64,000 nt of DNA from positions 77,142,300 to 77,206,299 of the forward strand of contig CM049314.1 in NCBI GenBank assembly GCA_026874595.1. Reading direction: 5' to 3'. The translations under genes were made by a program, and so were the position numbers. Positions within the stretch are counted from its first letter, which is position 1; each line of letters opens with the position of its first letter. The DNA comes from Sipunculus nudus. Lineage: Eukaryota > Annelida > Sipuncula > Golfingiida > Sipunculidae. This document shows positions 25,375 to 36,349 of the stretch, one piece after another. The notes beneath the pieces were generated by a model. That model saw nothing but the letters and a program-made list of their open reading frames with translations. It was not told the origin of the DNA and made no database searches.

Positions 25375-26851
25375 GTTGGGGGGGGGGGGGGGGCCGGGGG
25401 GAATCAGACACTTTTTATTTTTTTTATACTACAGACCTGTGTTCCCAAATATTTACTTAAAATGGCAAATAATACGTTTTGCGTGTCTTTGAAGAGTATA
25501 TGCAGGTTTTATATATATATTATATTTATATTCATTTTTTACTTGATATAAGAGATGCGAGTAAGTTTATTTCTATGGTATCGGGAAGGAATCCTTTTAT
25601 TACTTTGTCATTACATCCGGGCAACTGGTGGCTTATTGGTCGACGTTCAAGTTTGGCACATGTTTGGATATTTGAAGTTGTGGACATAATTTTACACTTA
25701 TTGGTACTCACCTAACGGGTATGTTGCATTAATTTGAATTTAGTGTTGTCATATTATGAATGGAGTTCTTCCTAGTGTACGTTTTTCATATAATATATGA
25801 GGGCTTATTGCATATACAAATTGTTGGATGTTTATCTCCGCAGTTATCGCTCACTGTCAAAGTTTACCCAATTATCTAGACACATTTTTGTACGTGTTGG
25901 TTGTAAATTTGGTTTATAAGTCAGTACGGTTGATAGGACTTGGGTACAGTTTATGACAGGGTTCGTCATGTTGAATCCTTATTGTTGTTAATGCTAAGTG
26001 TCGCCCATCAAAAAGGGGTCCCTTGTGTGTCACCCTTCTCCTGTCGTTGCAAAAATATCTGATTTACGTGATTTAATACTTTACCGTGCTTGAGTGTTGT
26101 TATACAAAACATGAATGGTAATAGGTTAAACTACTTATTTATATATAACTGTTTACAGCATGTTATTGAATAGTTGATGTTAATGGCACAAAGTCGTGAC
26201 CTTATATAGTATGCCTTTCAGCACCAGCCTCGGGAGTGTTTGTACATGCTGGCACCAGTAATAGCGGGGTTATGTCGTTGTAGAAGGCGCATGAATCTTG
26301 TAAATGTCATTTAAATATTGCTATTATATTAAGCATATATATGATGGGCTGTGTTGCTCGGATACATGCCATAGGTTAATAATTATCCTGATTACCGAAT
26401 GAGTCATTTAAATTTAATGAGTGACAGATTCTGAAATATATACAGTGATGAATCAAGCCTGTTCATTTTGTTTCGAAAATATGCACATATAAACATATGC
26501 ATATACAACATAACTCTATTGATTCAAATATATATACATGTACATAAAAAAAAAAATCCATCATTCGGGGGTGTCATAAGTGTTGGTATATAAGTTATTA
26601 TAATATATCATACCATATATTCGGGGTGTCATTAATTAGAAATACAGTTTCATTTACATCTTTTAAATCTACAGAAGGAAGAAATATATTGTGATATGAA
26701 CTTCTAATGAAACTGAAGCTTGTTTACATTATTGCACTGTGACTTATTTCATATCGAATTTCCGTTGTTTAATTTTGCACAGATTCATCATGTTTGAGTG
26801 AATAAAGAACCTTTCTACGACTCGAGGTCGTTTACTCTGACCAGCGTTACA
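25223..26851 (+). mobile_element. Solo LTR-like insertion, 1,629 bp
   Basis: The insertion is defined by comparison with array unit B, which is uninterrupted here. It starts TGTTATAG and ends GCGTTACA, so it has the TG...CA ends of retroviral-type LTRs. It is flanked by the 5-bp direct repeat CTAAG (25218-25222 and 26852-26856), a typical target-site duplication for Gypsy, Copia or BEL/Pao elements. A TATA-like GGTATATAAG lies near 26585, and an AATAAA polyadenylation signal at 26801-26806, about 45 bp before the end. No RT or Gag frame lies within it, so it is best read as a solo LTR of a long-LTR family. The 5' end carries tandem tRNA-like modules (separate entry), which is unusual. Orientation is taken from AATAAA. 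Confidence 0.7.
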
Positions 26852-27784
26852 CTAAGGACGTAAGTTTGATATGGATATGATTTTTGTTAGCTCTTTAAAG
26901 TTTGGCTCTGATCCCCAGTATTTTCCACATGTATTCTCTCTGGGAGAAAGTCCGACTTTGATCATTTTTTGTCAATAATTAATGACACACAGAAATGAAT
27001 CTTACGTAGAGAGATTCCAACCCGTCATGAAGCTTCGCATCAAAGATTCTTATATAGCAAATCTTAAAGTCTAATATAGTGAGTATGGTGCTGCCATGTT
27101 CAATCGAGGAAGTCTTTATCGCTCTGTGACACACTGAATGGTCAGAGAGGGGGTAAATTGGAATATATCTCATTTATTAAGCAGTCGATGGGAATCCTGG
27201 ATCTATGTTTTATGTCTGGAACACTGATAAGTTAAATAGAAAGCCCTGGGTATAATTTATACATAAAACTTACATGTTTGTAATAGCAAGTAATCGAAAT
27301 ATCTTTAATTCCATATAGCATTTAGCAGAACCATCAAAATGCTTTCAACATAAGTAAAACCATGCTTTCCAGTACAAACAGGAAATCTAGACCTTTCCTC
27401 TTGTATCCTCTTGTATACAAAGCAAACACGACATACGCTCGATATAATTTTATCCTTCATTCACTGGGTGAAAAGAAGTGATTATACCATGTTTCCGCTT
27501 CTGACCTTTTGCCAGAGTTTATAACATTACTTTTGTGTGACAGTAAATATAGAAATGTTAGGATAAGGTAATTCATTTGCTTTTAGTGAACAAGTAGGCC
27601 TCTTGGTCCCAATCTGTTTTGAATTATATAAGCGCCAAGCTAAGTATTTTACACCATACCCTGAGAAGCAATTGACCCAAGGGTTCATTCTCCTGTGTCC
27701 CAGAAGGTGGTGATTTTACAGATGGTATTACCATAGAATGTCATTTGACACCCAGAGGTAAATAAATAAAGGTACAGCTCGACA

Positions 27785-28075
27785 TACAGAATGATTATGG
27801 CCGTATCCTGTCATTGCCAATGTTGGCAGGTAAAAAGCTTAAGGTCCACGGAAATTACCAAGAGCAATTTTGTGAAGCAATTTCCCAAGGAGACTGACAA
27901 AATATATTTATTTATATCCCCTTTATTGTACGTTTGGTTTAAGCAAAAAAATTTAATTGCAGTGTCCACAGATCTTGTGATCACATACTGGCAAAGACCT
28001 ATAAAAATATAAAAACTATAAAGAAACTGACGTTAAAATTGATTTAGTGAACGTGCCAGAAAAACCGACAATAGA
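27785..28075. other. No gene recognised
   Basis: A 73-codon frame crosses it, without a domain. The boundary with unit C is at about 27780. Confidence 0.35.
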
Positions 28076-28078
28076 TTC

Positions 28079-28222
28079 ATGTTTTGTAAAGTGACACAAT
28101 TTGTCTGTAAAGCGACACAATCTATTTGTAAAGCGACACCATGTACCTGTAAAGCTACACCTTGGATCTGTAAAGCCATTATACATCTAATATTGAACTT
28201 TCTCTTGCCTTTTCAAAATTAA
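28079..28222 (+). CDS. Short ATG frame with 7-residue CKAT repeats (doubtful gene)
   Basis: An ATG at 28079 opens a 47-codon frame ending at TAA 28220-28222. Its N-terminal two thirds repeats a seven-residue unit CKATQSI / CKATPCT / CKATPWI four times, then ends in a hydrophobic stretch (IIHLILNFLL). The peptide repeat is the translation of a 21-bp minisatellite, and because 21 is a multiple of three any such repeat stays in frame if one unit is open. The frame is short, no promoter or splice signal is evident, and no family is recognised. It is most likely a by-product of the minisatellite, though Cys-Lys repeats with a hydrophobic tail would be worth checking in transcript data. Confidence 0.15.
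   Translation: MFCKVTQFVCKATQSICKATPCTCKATPWICKAIIHLILNFLLPFQN
28085..28177 (+). repeat. 21-bp minisatellite, about 4.4 units
   Basis: Units start TGTAAAGTGACACAA, TGTAAAGCGACACAA, TGTAAAGCGACACCA, TGTAAAGCTACACCT and a partial TGTAAAGCC, at exact 21-bp spacing (28085, 28106, 28127, 28148, 28169). Confidence 0.9.
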
Positions 28223-28389
28223 ACCCGGAATAATGACATGTCGTATATCAACTAGTGTTGACAGAGTTCAGTGTTATGCACCCGTCCGGGGTAATTTGTT
28301 GTAGATGTGAGTAAGAAACATTCGTACGGTTTATGAATATGCGAGAAAAATTATTTTATTATTTCGTAATGAGGTCTAGATGTACTTTC

Positions 28390-28700
28390 CTAAGGGCGGA
28401 TCCAGGATTTACTGGCATCCAACTCAGCTTGATTATGAAAACACCTTAAAAATGTCAGGAAGGGGGGGGGGGGTCCAGCCAGCAAGACAACAATTAGTCT
28501 AATACCCGTTAAATATGGTTGTGTCGGCTGAAAAAAGGGGCGTCCGGTCCCATTGAATCTCCCGGGGAAACAGCTTCTGTTACCTAGTAAGTCATGTCGT
28601 CCCCCTGGTAAGCGACTGTTACTTTTTATATGTTGAGATGCAGATATGTTAGGAACCCTCGGGCGATATTTAGAGCTGACCAACCACGCTGAAACCACAC
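28390..28700 (-). repeat. hAT-like or other terminal fragment (GGGCGGATCCAGGATTT)
   Basis: GGGCGGATCCAGGATTT at 28395 is a word I associate with ends of hAT-type non-autonomous elements (CAGGGGCGGAT...). It is followed by an internal poly(G) tract (28462-28473) and GTCCGGTCCCATTGAATC. A minus-strand frame of 102 codons spans it without a recognisable domain. No matching second end or target duplication could be fixed, so only one end is claimed. Confidence 0.35.
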
Positions 28701-29950
28701 GTTTGGTGCTCTATAGTCCATCTGACATTGGTGCACTTTATCGCTGCCGTTCTACACGGCTCTGTATATATATTTCAGCGTCTATATTAGCTGTAAGAGT
28801 GACTATTTCACTACGAGATTTATTACGTTAACATACATGTGAGCGTTTTCTGTTTTCAAGAGAACTTTTCTCTGTCAGGAGTTTATACGCCAGAGTATAC
28901 AAACAAACAAAAATTCTAATTGGCCCTATAATCGCCAATTCCGCCTCATTCCGGTGTCATCTAAGTCACATTTCCTGTCCAGTTAATCCCATTTTTCATC
29001 TAGCGCCAACCAGATTGGACGTGTTTGACACGCCTCTAGCGTGTTTACGTCCTCTGTTTGTAGTTTGTAATCTTGAGTTTACCAACAAATCTATGAGTAT
29101 TTTTGTGCTTTTTCCCTCCGCCAATGGACTGTTCAACATATTGCCCCGACTGTGCGTCTGGTTTTACCTTATGGGAATCACATCCCACATATGTTGCCTG
29201 CCGCTCCAGTAATACCTCTTGTCATGGTCCCACGGTCAAACTTGGCCCTTGATCATTTGACAATGTTCCATCAATGGTCCCCATCAATTGTTCCCTGGAC
29301 TTCACCTAGTTCAACCGTTGTCTTCTCGGATGAACTTGTGGGGGCGGGGGGGGGGGGGGGGGGGGAGGGGACCATCCTTGTTTACCGCGACATTATGGCA
29401 TGCGGTCACCTATTGTTAAGCCGGATAGAAAAACTCCATTACCAATCGGCACTTCATTTGTTTTACTACAAAATCCTTGTTTTCTTTATCACGTAAGCGA
29501 TTGGCTTCAGGTGACGTTGGTCACCCGAGCAAGTCTCCGGCTTACTCCATACTCACGTAATTATCTATTTTTGTTCGTCTCTCATGTCAGACCTAGACTA
29601 TACGTCTAAGTTCGTCCTTCTTCATTTCCAGCCGGATCTCAGGAGAGCTCTCGGCCCCTCCTATAAAGTGTCTGCAGCCGCTCTCGGCTACCCTAGCTCC
29701 TCGCCGGTTTTCGTTACGGGATGTCACGATCACCTCCCTTTCCGGGTCGTGTCCCAATTTATTTTCAGCTGCTGCACCGTCTACTGTTCCAGTTCTTATT
29801 TCTAGATTTCCCGGTTCCCGGTCAAGCCGGCCATCTGATTCTCCTTTTCAGCCGTCCCCTGCTGTTCCGGCGTTTCCAGGTTCTGCACCTGTTCCTCTTC
29901 CAGGCCGCCCCCGGTTCTTTCTTTCACAGCTGACACCGCCCTGGTCCTCG
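28700..29950 (+). other. Flank or leader of the DIRS-like element; no clear gene
   Basis: G+C rises sharply from about 29000. Overlapping frames of 65-114 codons are open, but none has a recognisable domain. From about 29710 a proline- and serine-rich reading (for example PGSRSSRPSDSPFQPSP) could be the start of the element's Gag. A poly(G) tract lies at 29346-29365. The left end of the element was not located. Confidence 0.4.
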
Positions 29951-29954
29951 CCCA

Positions 29955-30527
29955 GTGGTCGGAGATTTCGAATCAACGTCAGGTCTGGGGCTCTCGGATG
30001 TCCTCGCTGCCAGACCGGGTGGCTCGTACATCTGGATGGCCCGTCGTTTCCGGCTTCAGTCTACAACCTCCGCTGCTAAGGGTTTTTACTTGAACCCCGC
30101 AACGCTCCAGAATTCAGCTTCCGGTCCAGCGGTTTGCATTAAATTCACTGAGCAGCCCGTCGCTCGTTTCCCTGTGGAACCCTATGGGTCACCGAGCGAA
30201 GTGCTTCGATCGTGTGGTACCCTTTCCCTCTTCGCCTATGCGAGGTTCCCTCTCCGCCTATGCGGCTCGCGTGCGGACTTGACCAGCCTTTCAGTGCCTG
30301 TCACTGACAATCAGCTAGCCGATCTTGAGAATCTGGACCGTCAGGCTGCCGGTATCCTTAATGGCCTCCAGGCCGTCACCAACCTCCTCTCCTGTCGGTC
30401 TCTCCGGAGGCAAACTCTATCAACGATAATTCGCAGGCTTCCGCGCACGATTGCGCCAAGCTTCAGCACATTCTCTGGCGCATCGGCCGTTCCGGCTCCT
30501 TGTGCGCCCTCACGCCGGAACATTTGA
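29955..30527 (+). pseudogene. Gag-like region of a DIRS-type element (fragment)
   Basis: A 190-codon frame in GC-rich DNA lying directly upstream of DIRS-type RT sequence. It has a segment rich in Leu and Asp (DNQLADLENLDRQAAGILNG) and an Arg-rich segment after it, in the place where DIRS elements encode Gag. The protein is not similar enough to anything I know for a firm call; position relative to the RT is the main support. The reading drifts between frames after about 30380, suggesting decay. Confidence 0.35.
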
Positions 30528-30859
30528 GTTGTCGGAACTATATACGCGGCCCTTTACGGGGTTGCTTCTTTTTAGGGGTCAGCTCCGCGCCTTGTTCGAT
30601 CGCGCCATAGAGCGTTCTGATCATTAGGGTCGGCTTCGCTCAGCTCAACCTTCATGTAGACCCTCTTTGCGACTCTTCCCGGGCTCGCTCTGCTCCGTCC
30701 CGACGGTCGCTTCCTCGCTCGGCGCTCGCTCCGCCCACGGCCGTGTCCTCCCGGTCTGGCCGTTTGAATTCCTTTCGGGGGAAATAATCCTACAGGGGTC
30801 AATTCAGGAAAAGACTCCGTTGTTCCGGTCGACGCCCGCCTCCAGGAACAACTTCCGGC

Positions 30860-32010
30860 GTGGGCGCATATCACTTTGCCCCTTTTATTCTGAGCAACAT
30901 AAAATTTGGGTCCGACTTACTGCTTCCTCCTGACCCCGTCAAACGGATGGCTCTAGAGGAGGCCATTCAAGCTGTGCTGTTCATTAGGGCGCTTATCGAG
31001 GTTTCATCTGCCAGTCCGGGGTTTTTATTTCCAGATATTCCTGTTCCCAAACCACACAGAATATGGCGCCCCATCATCGATTTGAGGACCCTCAATTCGT
31101 ACATTGCGCCATCGCCGTTCCGTATGTACAATATTCATGTGGTGCTCCGTAAAGTCAGCTGGATGGATTGGGCGTTTAAATTCACGTTCTAATCCATCCG
31201 TTGTCCCCACCCTATCTTCGGTGTGCTTATGGTCCCGCGTCTGTCAGTTCCGCGCTCTCTCGTTTGGGATCATTGTGACCCCGTGGATATTTACCATGAT
31301 TATCCACACCGTCACTGCCCATCTCCGTTCGACGGGCATATCGGTCAAACCGTATCTGGCCGATTGGCTGATCGCTCTCATCTAAATTTACAGAGGCCCA
31401 GGTTCTATCCTTATTACAAAACCTCGGCTTTCTTGTCAATGTGGCCCAGTCTCAGCTTGCTCCCGTTTCGTCTCGCCTGGAACGTGCTCCGTACATGAAT
31501 GGATCTTCCGTCCCTTTCTTCGGGTAGTCCCTTTCTTCCGCGAGATAGATTGCACCATCTTCCCGGCGCCTCTCTCCTCGAATTGGTGTGTGTGTGTGTG
31601 TTTGGGGGGGGGGGGGGTCGCTCATTTGGCCGATCTCCAGTTCTCCGGCTTCTGGTCCATCTTGGTCTCATCATGTCAATCATCACCACAGTGGTAGCCT
31701 ATATCGACCAGCAGGGCGGTACCCAGTCTTCCTCACTCCTTCGGGAGACCTTTCCTTGTTTCATCTATGTTTCCCGCTGCGGGCGACGCTCCGCGCGTGT
31801 CATGTTCCCGGCGTATCGAACTATCTCGCCGCCGCACTGTTACGTCGCCGCGTTTCCATTCCTCCGCCGATCATTCTTGCGCTGGCCGTCCTTCGGGCGC
31901 TGTTCCATTACCTCGGGTCCCAAATATTCGATTTTTTCGATTTTCCGTCCCAGCCGGCACTCGATCTGTCCATCACACGGCTACGCCAATAGCGGCCTTC
32001 TTCCGGACAC
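30860..32010 (+). pseudogene. DIRS-type reverse transcriptase and RNase H, decayed
   Basis: The conserved order of DIRS RT-RH is readable across three frames. First come LLPPDPVKRMALEEAIQA and VPKPHRIWRPIIDLRTLN (30900-31100). After a stop and frameshift near 31190 come CQFRALSFGIIVTPWIFT and VKPYLADWLIA (31240-31385). Then LQNLGFLVN (about 31392-31440). RNase H pieces follow: TTVVAYIDQQGGTQSSSL (about 31683-31740) and CHVPGVSNYLAAALLRR (about 31797-31850), then FHYLGSQIFDFF. The RT catalytic YxDD is YLAD here, so the first Asp is replaced. A poly(G) run (31604-31617) breaks the frame between RT and RNase H. The tyrosine recombinase expected downstream was not found; similarity stops at about 32060. 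DIRS elements use that recombinase for integration, so this copy is dead. Confidence 0.75.
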
Positions 32011-32339
32011 TTCCGCGTCCATCTGGTTTCATCGGTTTCTCTATGCATTTCTGGGGCCCAGTTAGCCATGACAACATGACATTCAGGCCTTCTGAAATAA
32101 ACTGATAGGGCCTGGAGTCATGATGGCAGTCACAACAGAACGCCCATTCTAAGGGTCGGATCAAAATATTTACTGTCTGGTATTATTTGGCATCACAGGC
32201 TTATATAGTCGTATTATATGTGCTTAATATTGAAGAAAAAATGTTATTACACAAAAATAATTACATTTTTTACCTTCTTTCATCACTGTGGCACCGATTC
32301 ACGTGAAGCGGTACTTCGCATTCAAAAGTGATGGTGTCA

Positions 32340-32625
32340 TGGCGCGGTCTTATATGAAAACTTGGAAGTCGGAAGCCGGACGCCGGAAACCAAGGAATCG
32401 TTTTATAAATAATGCAGTTTAAAGCATATACAAAATGCTAACGCTTCAATACCGTTTTTTTTTTCCCCGATAGAATAAGATCTTTATTATCATTCTGTAA
32501 AGAATGATAGTTATCCATTCTTCAATCTGAACGTTATGGACGATTTAGTGCTCGGAAGCAATCTCGGAAGTCAGTCAGAAGTGCTGGGATGTTATCCAAT
32601 GTGTATAACTCGGAAGTCACAGAGA
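32340..32625 (+). repeat. Left inverted arm of the 3.7-kb structure
   Basis: Matches the reverse complement of 35770-36035 with scattered indels. It contains three GGAAGTC/GGAAGC words that also mark the right arm. Confidence 0.6.
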
Positions 32626-32812
32626 CGCACTGGTTAACTTGTGGTCAGTTAAGAGCCACAGCCCAAATGCAGTTTCATTATAATTATAGTTGCATGCATA
32701 TATTAAAATTGCTTATGCATGATTCTGCTTTAAATGCGTGAATAACACAAAACATGATACATAATCGGAAAAACTATAAGTTCTTAATTTTTTTATTTGT
32801 AAATTTAATATA

Positions 32813-32813
32813 A

Positions 32814-32876
<63 letters not shown>

Positions 32877-32880
32877 ATAT
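32813..32880. repeat. (TA)n microsatellite
   Basis: Alternating AT run with one interruption. The 'IYIYIY' frame on the minus strand comes from it and is not a gene. Confidence 0.9.
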
Positions 32881-33382
32881 ATGTGATGGTATTTTCACGT
32901 AATATATTTCACCCTATCTAGAGCTATGTTTTGTGAAAATTATTTATATTAACATGGGGATGGTATGGGAAGGGATAAATTTTTAAAATATGCAATGTAA
33001 AGAGGACATTTTGAGGCACCTTAAACGAAAGATTATGAAGATTTTCTGTTCCGCAACTATACTCCTACATGTATTGGAACAATGTATTCAAACTTCAGGT
33101 TGTTGGGCTTTAATATTTATATTTCTATAACATTACGGTATAAATTGGAAAGTCCAAATATTCAAAAGTTCGTAGCATGTTAATGTCAATGATGAAATGC
33201 GCGTCTATACATTTATAACTTGCAAAATGTCACTACTAGTATTTAAATGTAGTAATCGTTGTAAAATAATTGATATGTTAAAGTCTTATGACAATCTTTG
33301 CATTTTACCGAATTTTGTGATCTGAGAGCGCACATGCAGACTCGGACAGCACAGTGCGCGAGTCTGAGTATCAGCCGAGGAG

Positions 33383-33483
33383 CCGTGAGATTTTTCACGG
33401 TCGATCCCACCCCGAGCTGAGCTCTGTGGGGAGACCGTGTATGACTCACACGGTACTGCGATGGGGGGGGGGGGGGGGGGGGG
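33383..33483 (+). repeat. Two adjacent hairpins followed by a poly(G) tract
   Basis: CCGTGA (33383) pairs with TCACGG (33395). ACCGTGT (33434) pairs with ACACGGT (33448). A 21-nt G run (33463-33483) follows. The block 33310-33530 is more GC-rich than its surroundings and ends with TTGCGCCCTCTATGG, so it may be a separate short insertion. Confidence 0.5.
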
Positions 33484-33539
33484 ATGGGGATTCCTCGGTG
33501 TTATGCTTGCGCCCTCTATGGATGCACCACTGAATAATA

Positions 33540-35182
33540 AATATGGTATAATAAACCCTAATACGGCATTAAAAATACAGTTATAAATTACGATGTCATT
33601 CAAAATAAAAACAGTAATATATTTTCCATACGTTGAACAAATATAAAAATTCAATATATCCCAGTAGGTCATCGCTAGAAAAAACATACATGTATCAAAT
33701 ACAAAACGAAATGTCCTTCAATATGTTAGAGTTCTACGATATTTAAAAAAAAAGTTAAAATATATCTTAGAAAAGGGATACAACAGTCCAGGTAATATAT
33801 AACATACTAATACATGTGTGATTATAAAATCTTATCGATTTGTATATTTAAGCAAATAATTTTTTTTAAACTAAAATCAATTCTTTTTCAAGTTTTAACT
33901 CTTTCTTTCAAACTTTTTCAATCTTGATATTTATATATTAAAATTCACTCCTGATGTTTCAACATCACATTTCAACTCCAAATAAATGGATATTTAATAA
34001 TATTTTAAAGTATATTTGCAACTGATTTCACTCTCATACGTTATAATATGTGCATGATAAGGGCATGTAAACAGAATGTGCTCCCTTCAACTTCGGATTA
34101 CTGTATACGATTACAAGGATCTCGATCAGAAATTACAATTCTGAATGTAAAATCTTTAATAAATAACCATATAGAATCTTTATCGACACGTAAGACATCT
34201 GGGGCTTCAAGTAAAAGTCTGTCTAGAGGTGACCTGGTGTCTTAAAGATGCTACGGGATATAGGCATTTTTATTGAACCTGTTGCTCATCTTTATGATTC
34301 ATTCCTTTAAATTCCACATAAAAATGATGACACCATGCAATAATGGAACCAAACCGGATTGATAAATCAAGTTAGATATTTACCGCTAAGATAAATATTT
34401 CAATTACAAATATTAATTATTCCCATTCTACTTTTGCTGTATAGAAATTTTTTATCTTTATATAAAAATATATGCATCTGAATATTCCGTGTATACTCAC
34501 TATTTTTATTTGATTCATATTTTTATGCTCAGAAACAAAATTAACCGGACTATAATCGGAATTCTCGATACAGAAGTACCGTGCGCTTTCGGACCCCCTT
34601 CTCTCCGGACTTAATAGTTGCTGGTATCAGGTTCTACAAATAAACAGATTTTTTTTATATCTATAACATTTGCTCTGTAACAATTTATTTTTAAACATTT
34701 AATGAACTTTTTTTGGCTATGCAAAATGTTTTGTTTGATGTTTTATTGATTTTTTAGTTGACGTATTTTACGAATATATATATATATATATAAAGTATAT
34801 AAATGTTTGTGTGATGTGGTTTTGCAAATTTTCAGAACATTAATTTGATGAATATTGTGCCTAACTGCATAAAAAATATCGATTATATATTGAATCGTTC
34901 TGCAAAAACAGAAACTATTGTTTTTTATATGATGGTAAAATGTTACAATCGGGATCATATCTATTTACACATGCATTGTGTATTTTTTTCTGTCAAGGTA
35001 TTGTTAATGCTTGTGGTTATTTTTAATTTTGCAGGATACGTCTGATGAAATCAGTAGCAAACAAATTTTTGTAAAGCATCATGTATATTATGCTATTTTG
35101 GCAAAATTTCAAAACATGAATTGAAACAGGTTCCATTTACAGCAGGTATATATATAGGGGAAAATATCACATTGCAATGTGA

Positions 35183-35250
<68 letters not shown>

Positions 35251-35760
35251 CATACATATATATATATAAATGTGTGCAACCTGACCATGAAATGTAAAAT
35301 ATAATTTGGCATAAAAAGTATTACATAATAGATAAGAGTTTAAGAGATTCATAATCATGATTAAATTTTTTGGTCAATGGAAGAGGAAAAGGTTTTTCAA
35401 TTGATACATGATAAATAAAATATTTTGTTCGAAACACCCTTGTTAAAACATTTACTGGACGTTTTGTGGTTCTGTCAAATTATCTGTTAAACTCTCTATG
35501 ATATTATCAGGGTAATTTTTAAAATATTAACAAATCTTTATTTTTTTTCATGTTTCCACAAACAAAAAATACGGTAATAGCGAAAATATTGATGAGTAAT
35601 TATATAATCTTGTTTTACAACATGAAATAAAATATCAATATAATATTTTATAAAAAACAGCATAATTAATGTTACAAAACAGAGTTTATGATAAATATGT
35701 GATATTGAAGAAACCGAAAATGCTTGACACGTTTGCTGACGACATGATGACCAGTGCATT
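33540..35760. other. Interior of the 3.7-kb structure, no gene recognised
   Basis: Very AT-rich. Frames are at most 73 codons, and some are translations of TA runs (34774-34790 and 35186-35246). Confidence 0.45.
35186..35246. repeat. (TA)n microsatellite
   Basis: About 60 nt of alternating TA, followed by CATACATACATA. Confidence 0.9.
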
Positions 35761-35769
35761 AGCCATTAC

Positions 35770-36035
35770 TGGCTAGTTTTACACATGTTATTTGGACCAT
35801 AACCGGGCATTACCGAGCAAGAAATAGTCTATAACTTCAGATGGATAACTTTGATTTTTTACATAATGATAGAAAAGACCTTATTCTATCAATAAAAATA
35901 AAATGGTACTTTCTATTGATGTAGTATCATTTTAATTATGCTTCGAACATTGCTTTATTTAAAAAATCCTTGCTTCCGACTTCGGACTTCCGAGTTTTAC
36001 ACATAGCCGTTTGGAAATCCCCTATCGGAAGTTAT
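35770..36035 (-). repeat. Right inverted arm of the 3.7-kb structure
   Basis: Reverse complement relation to 32340-32625 (see that element). Confidence 0.6.
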
Positions 36036-36190
36036 GATTCTCCCGCTGACAGACGTGGAGACGAGTTTTTCGAGTAAAACCAGCCTCGGTATTAAAAACT
36101 GCTGCACGAATACACGTAAGTAAACCGTGGATGTAATAATTATTATTTTCCCCAACATAATAACGTTACTTTTTGGCTTAACTCAGGAAA

Positions 36191-36349
36191 ATGGCAGTTC
36201 GAGAAGTAGATGAAAATGAAAAAGTAGTGTCAGAAATGGCGTGCACATCTGCACATACTAGAATTGATTCGAACCCAATAGCTTGTACTGTCACCCCATC
36301 GTCTCCAGTTCATCTAAAATCGACGTTTGGGGTGACAAGCTGTCGCTAG
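36191..36349 (+). CDS. Possible small exon or frame of 52 codons
   Basis: An ATG at 36191 in good context (AGGAAAATGG) opens a 52-codon frame ending at TAG 36347. A possible acceptor, TTTTTGGCTTAACTCAG, lies just before it. The peptide begins MAVREVDENEKVV and is Thr/Ser-rich later. A different frame just downstream (36360-36425) reads SCLICKSFNMPC, a Cys pair pattern. It lies about 0.8 kb upstream of the L1-type ORF1, so it could belong to that element's 5' region or to a host exon. No family recognised. Confidence 0.2.
   Translation: MAVREVDENEKVVSEMACTSAHTRIDSNPIACTVTPSSPVHLKSTFGVTSCR

Larger units (their letters stand above)
19765..27780 (+). repeat. Long array unit C, split by an LTR insertion
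   Basis: It starts with TTTTTACATCAGGCATGGCATG-like sequence and follows unit B landmark by landmark to ACATACTAAG at 25222. It then resumes at 26852 with CTAAGGACGTAAGTTTGATATGG, which parallels B from about 18580, and continues through CCCGTCATGAAGCTTCGC (about 27018; B about 18713) to CACCCAGAGGTAAATAAATAA (about 27750). Subtracting the insertion gives about 6.4 kb. No coding frame with a recognisable domain is present. Confidence 0.8.
32340..36035. mobile_element. 3.7-kb structure with inverted arms of about 250 bp
   Basis: Left arm 32340-32625 and right arm 35770-36035 are inverted copies of each other. Shared words read inward from the left, with their right-arm reverse complements, include: TCGGAAGC...CAAGGA, GATAGAATAAGATCTTT / GATAGAATAAGGTCTTT, ATCATTCTGTAAAGAA / ATCATTATGTAAAAAA, AGTTATCCAT, GTTATGGAC / GTTATAGAC and TGCTCGG. 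The interior (about 3.1 kb) has AT-rich DNA, two (TA)n tracts, two hairpins near 33.4 kb and no transposase. A large non-autonomous DNA transposon or foldback element fits. The target duplication is not determined. Confidence 0.55.

Noticed and set aside
28085-28177. CRISPR array
   Set aside because: The 21-bp units are contiguous without spacers, and the DNA is animal-like; this is a minisatellite.
28390-28698. 102-codon minus-strand frame
   Set aside because: It spans a poly(G) tract and a transposon-end-like word; no domain was recognised.
30572-30874. Minus-strand Arg-rich frame
   Set aside because: Antisense shadow in the GC-rich DIRS remnant, where plus-strand RT motifs set the coding strand.
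35109-35358. Frames with long Ile-Tyr runs, also at 32713 and 38877
   Set aside because: They are translations of (TA)n microsatellites.
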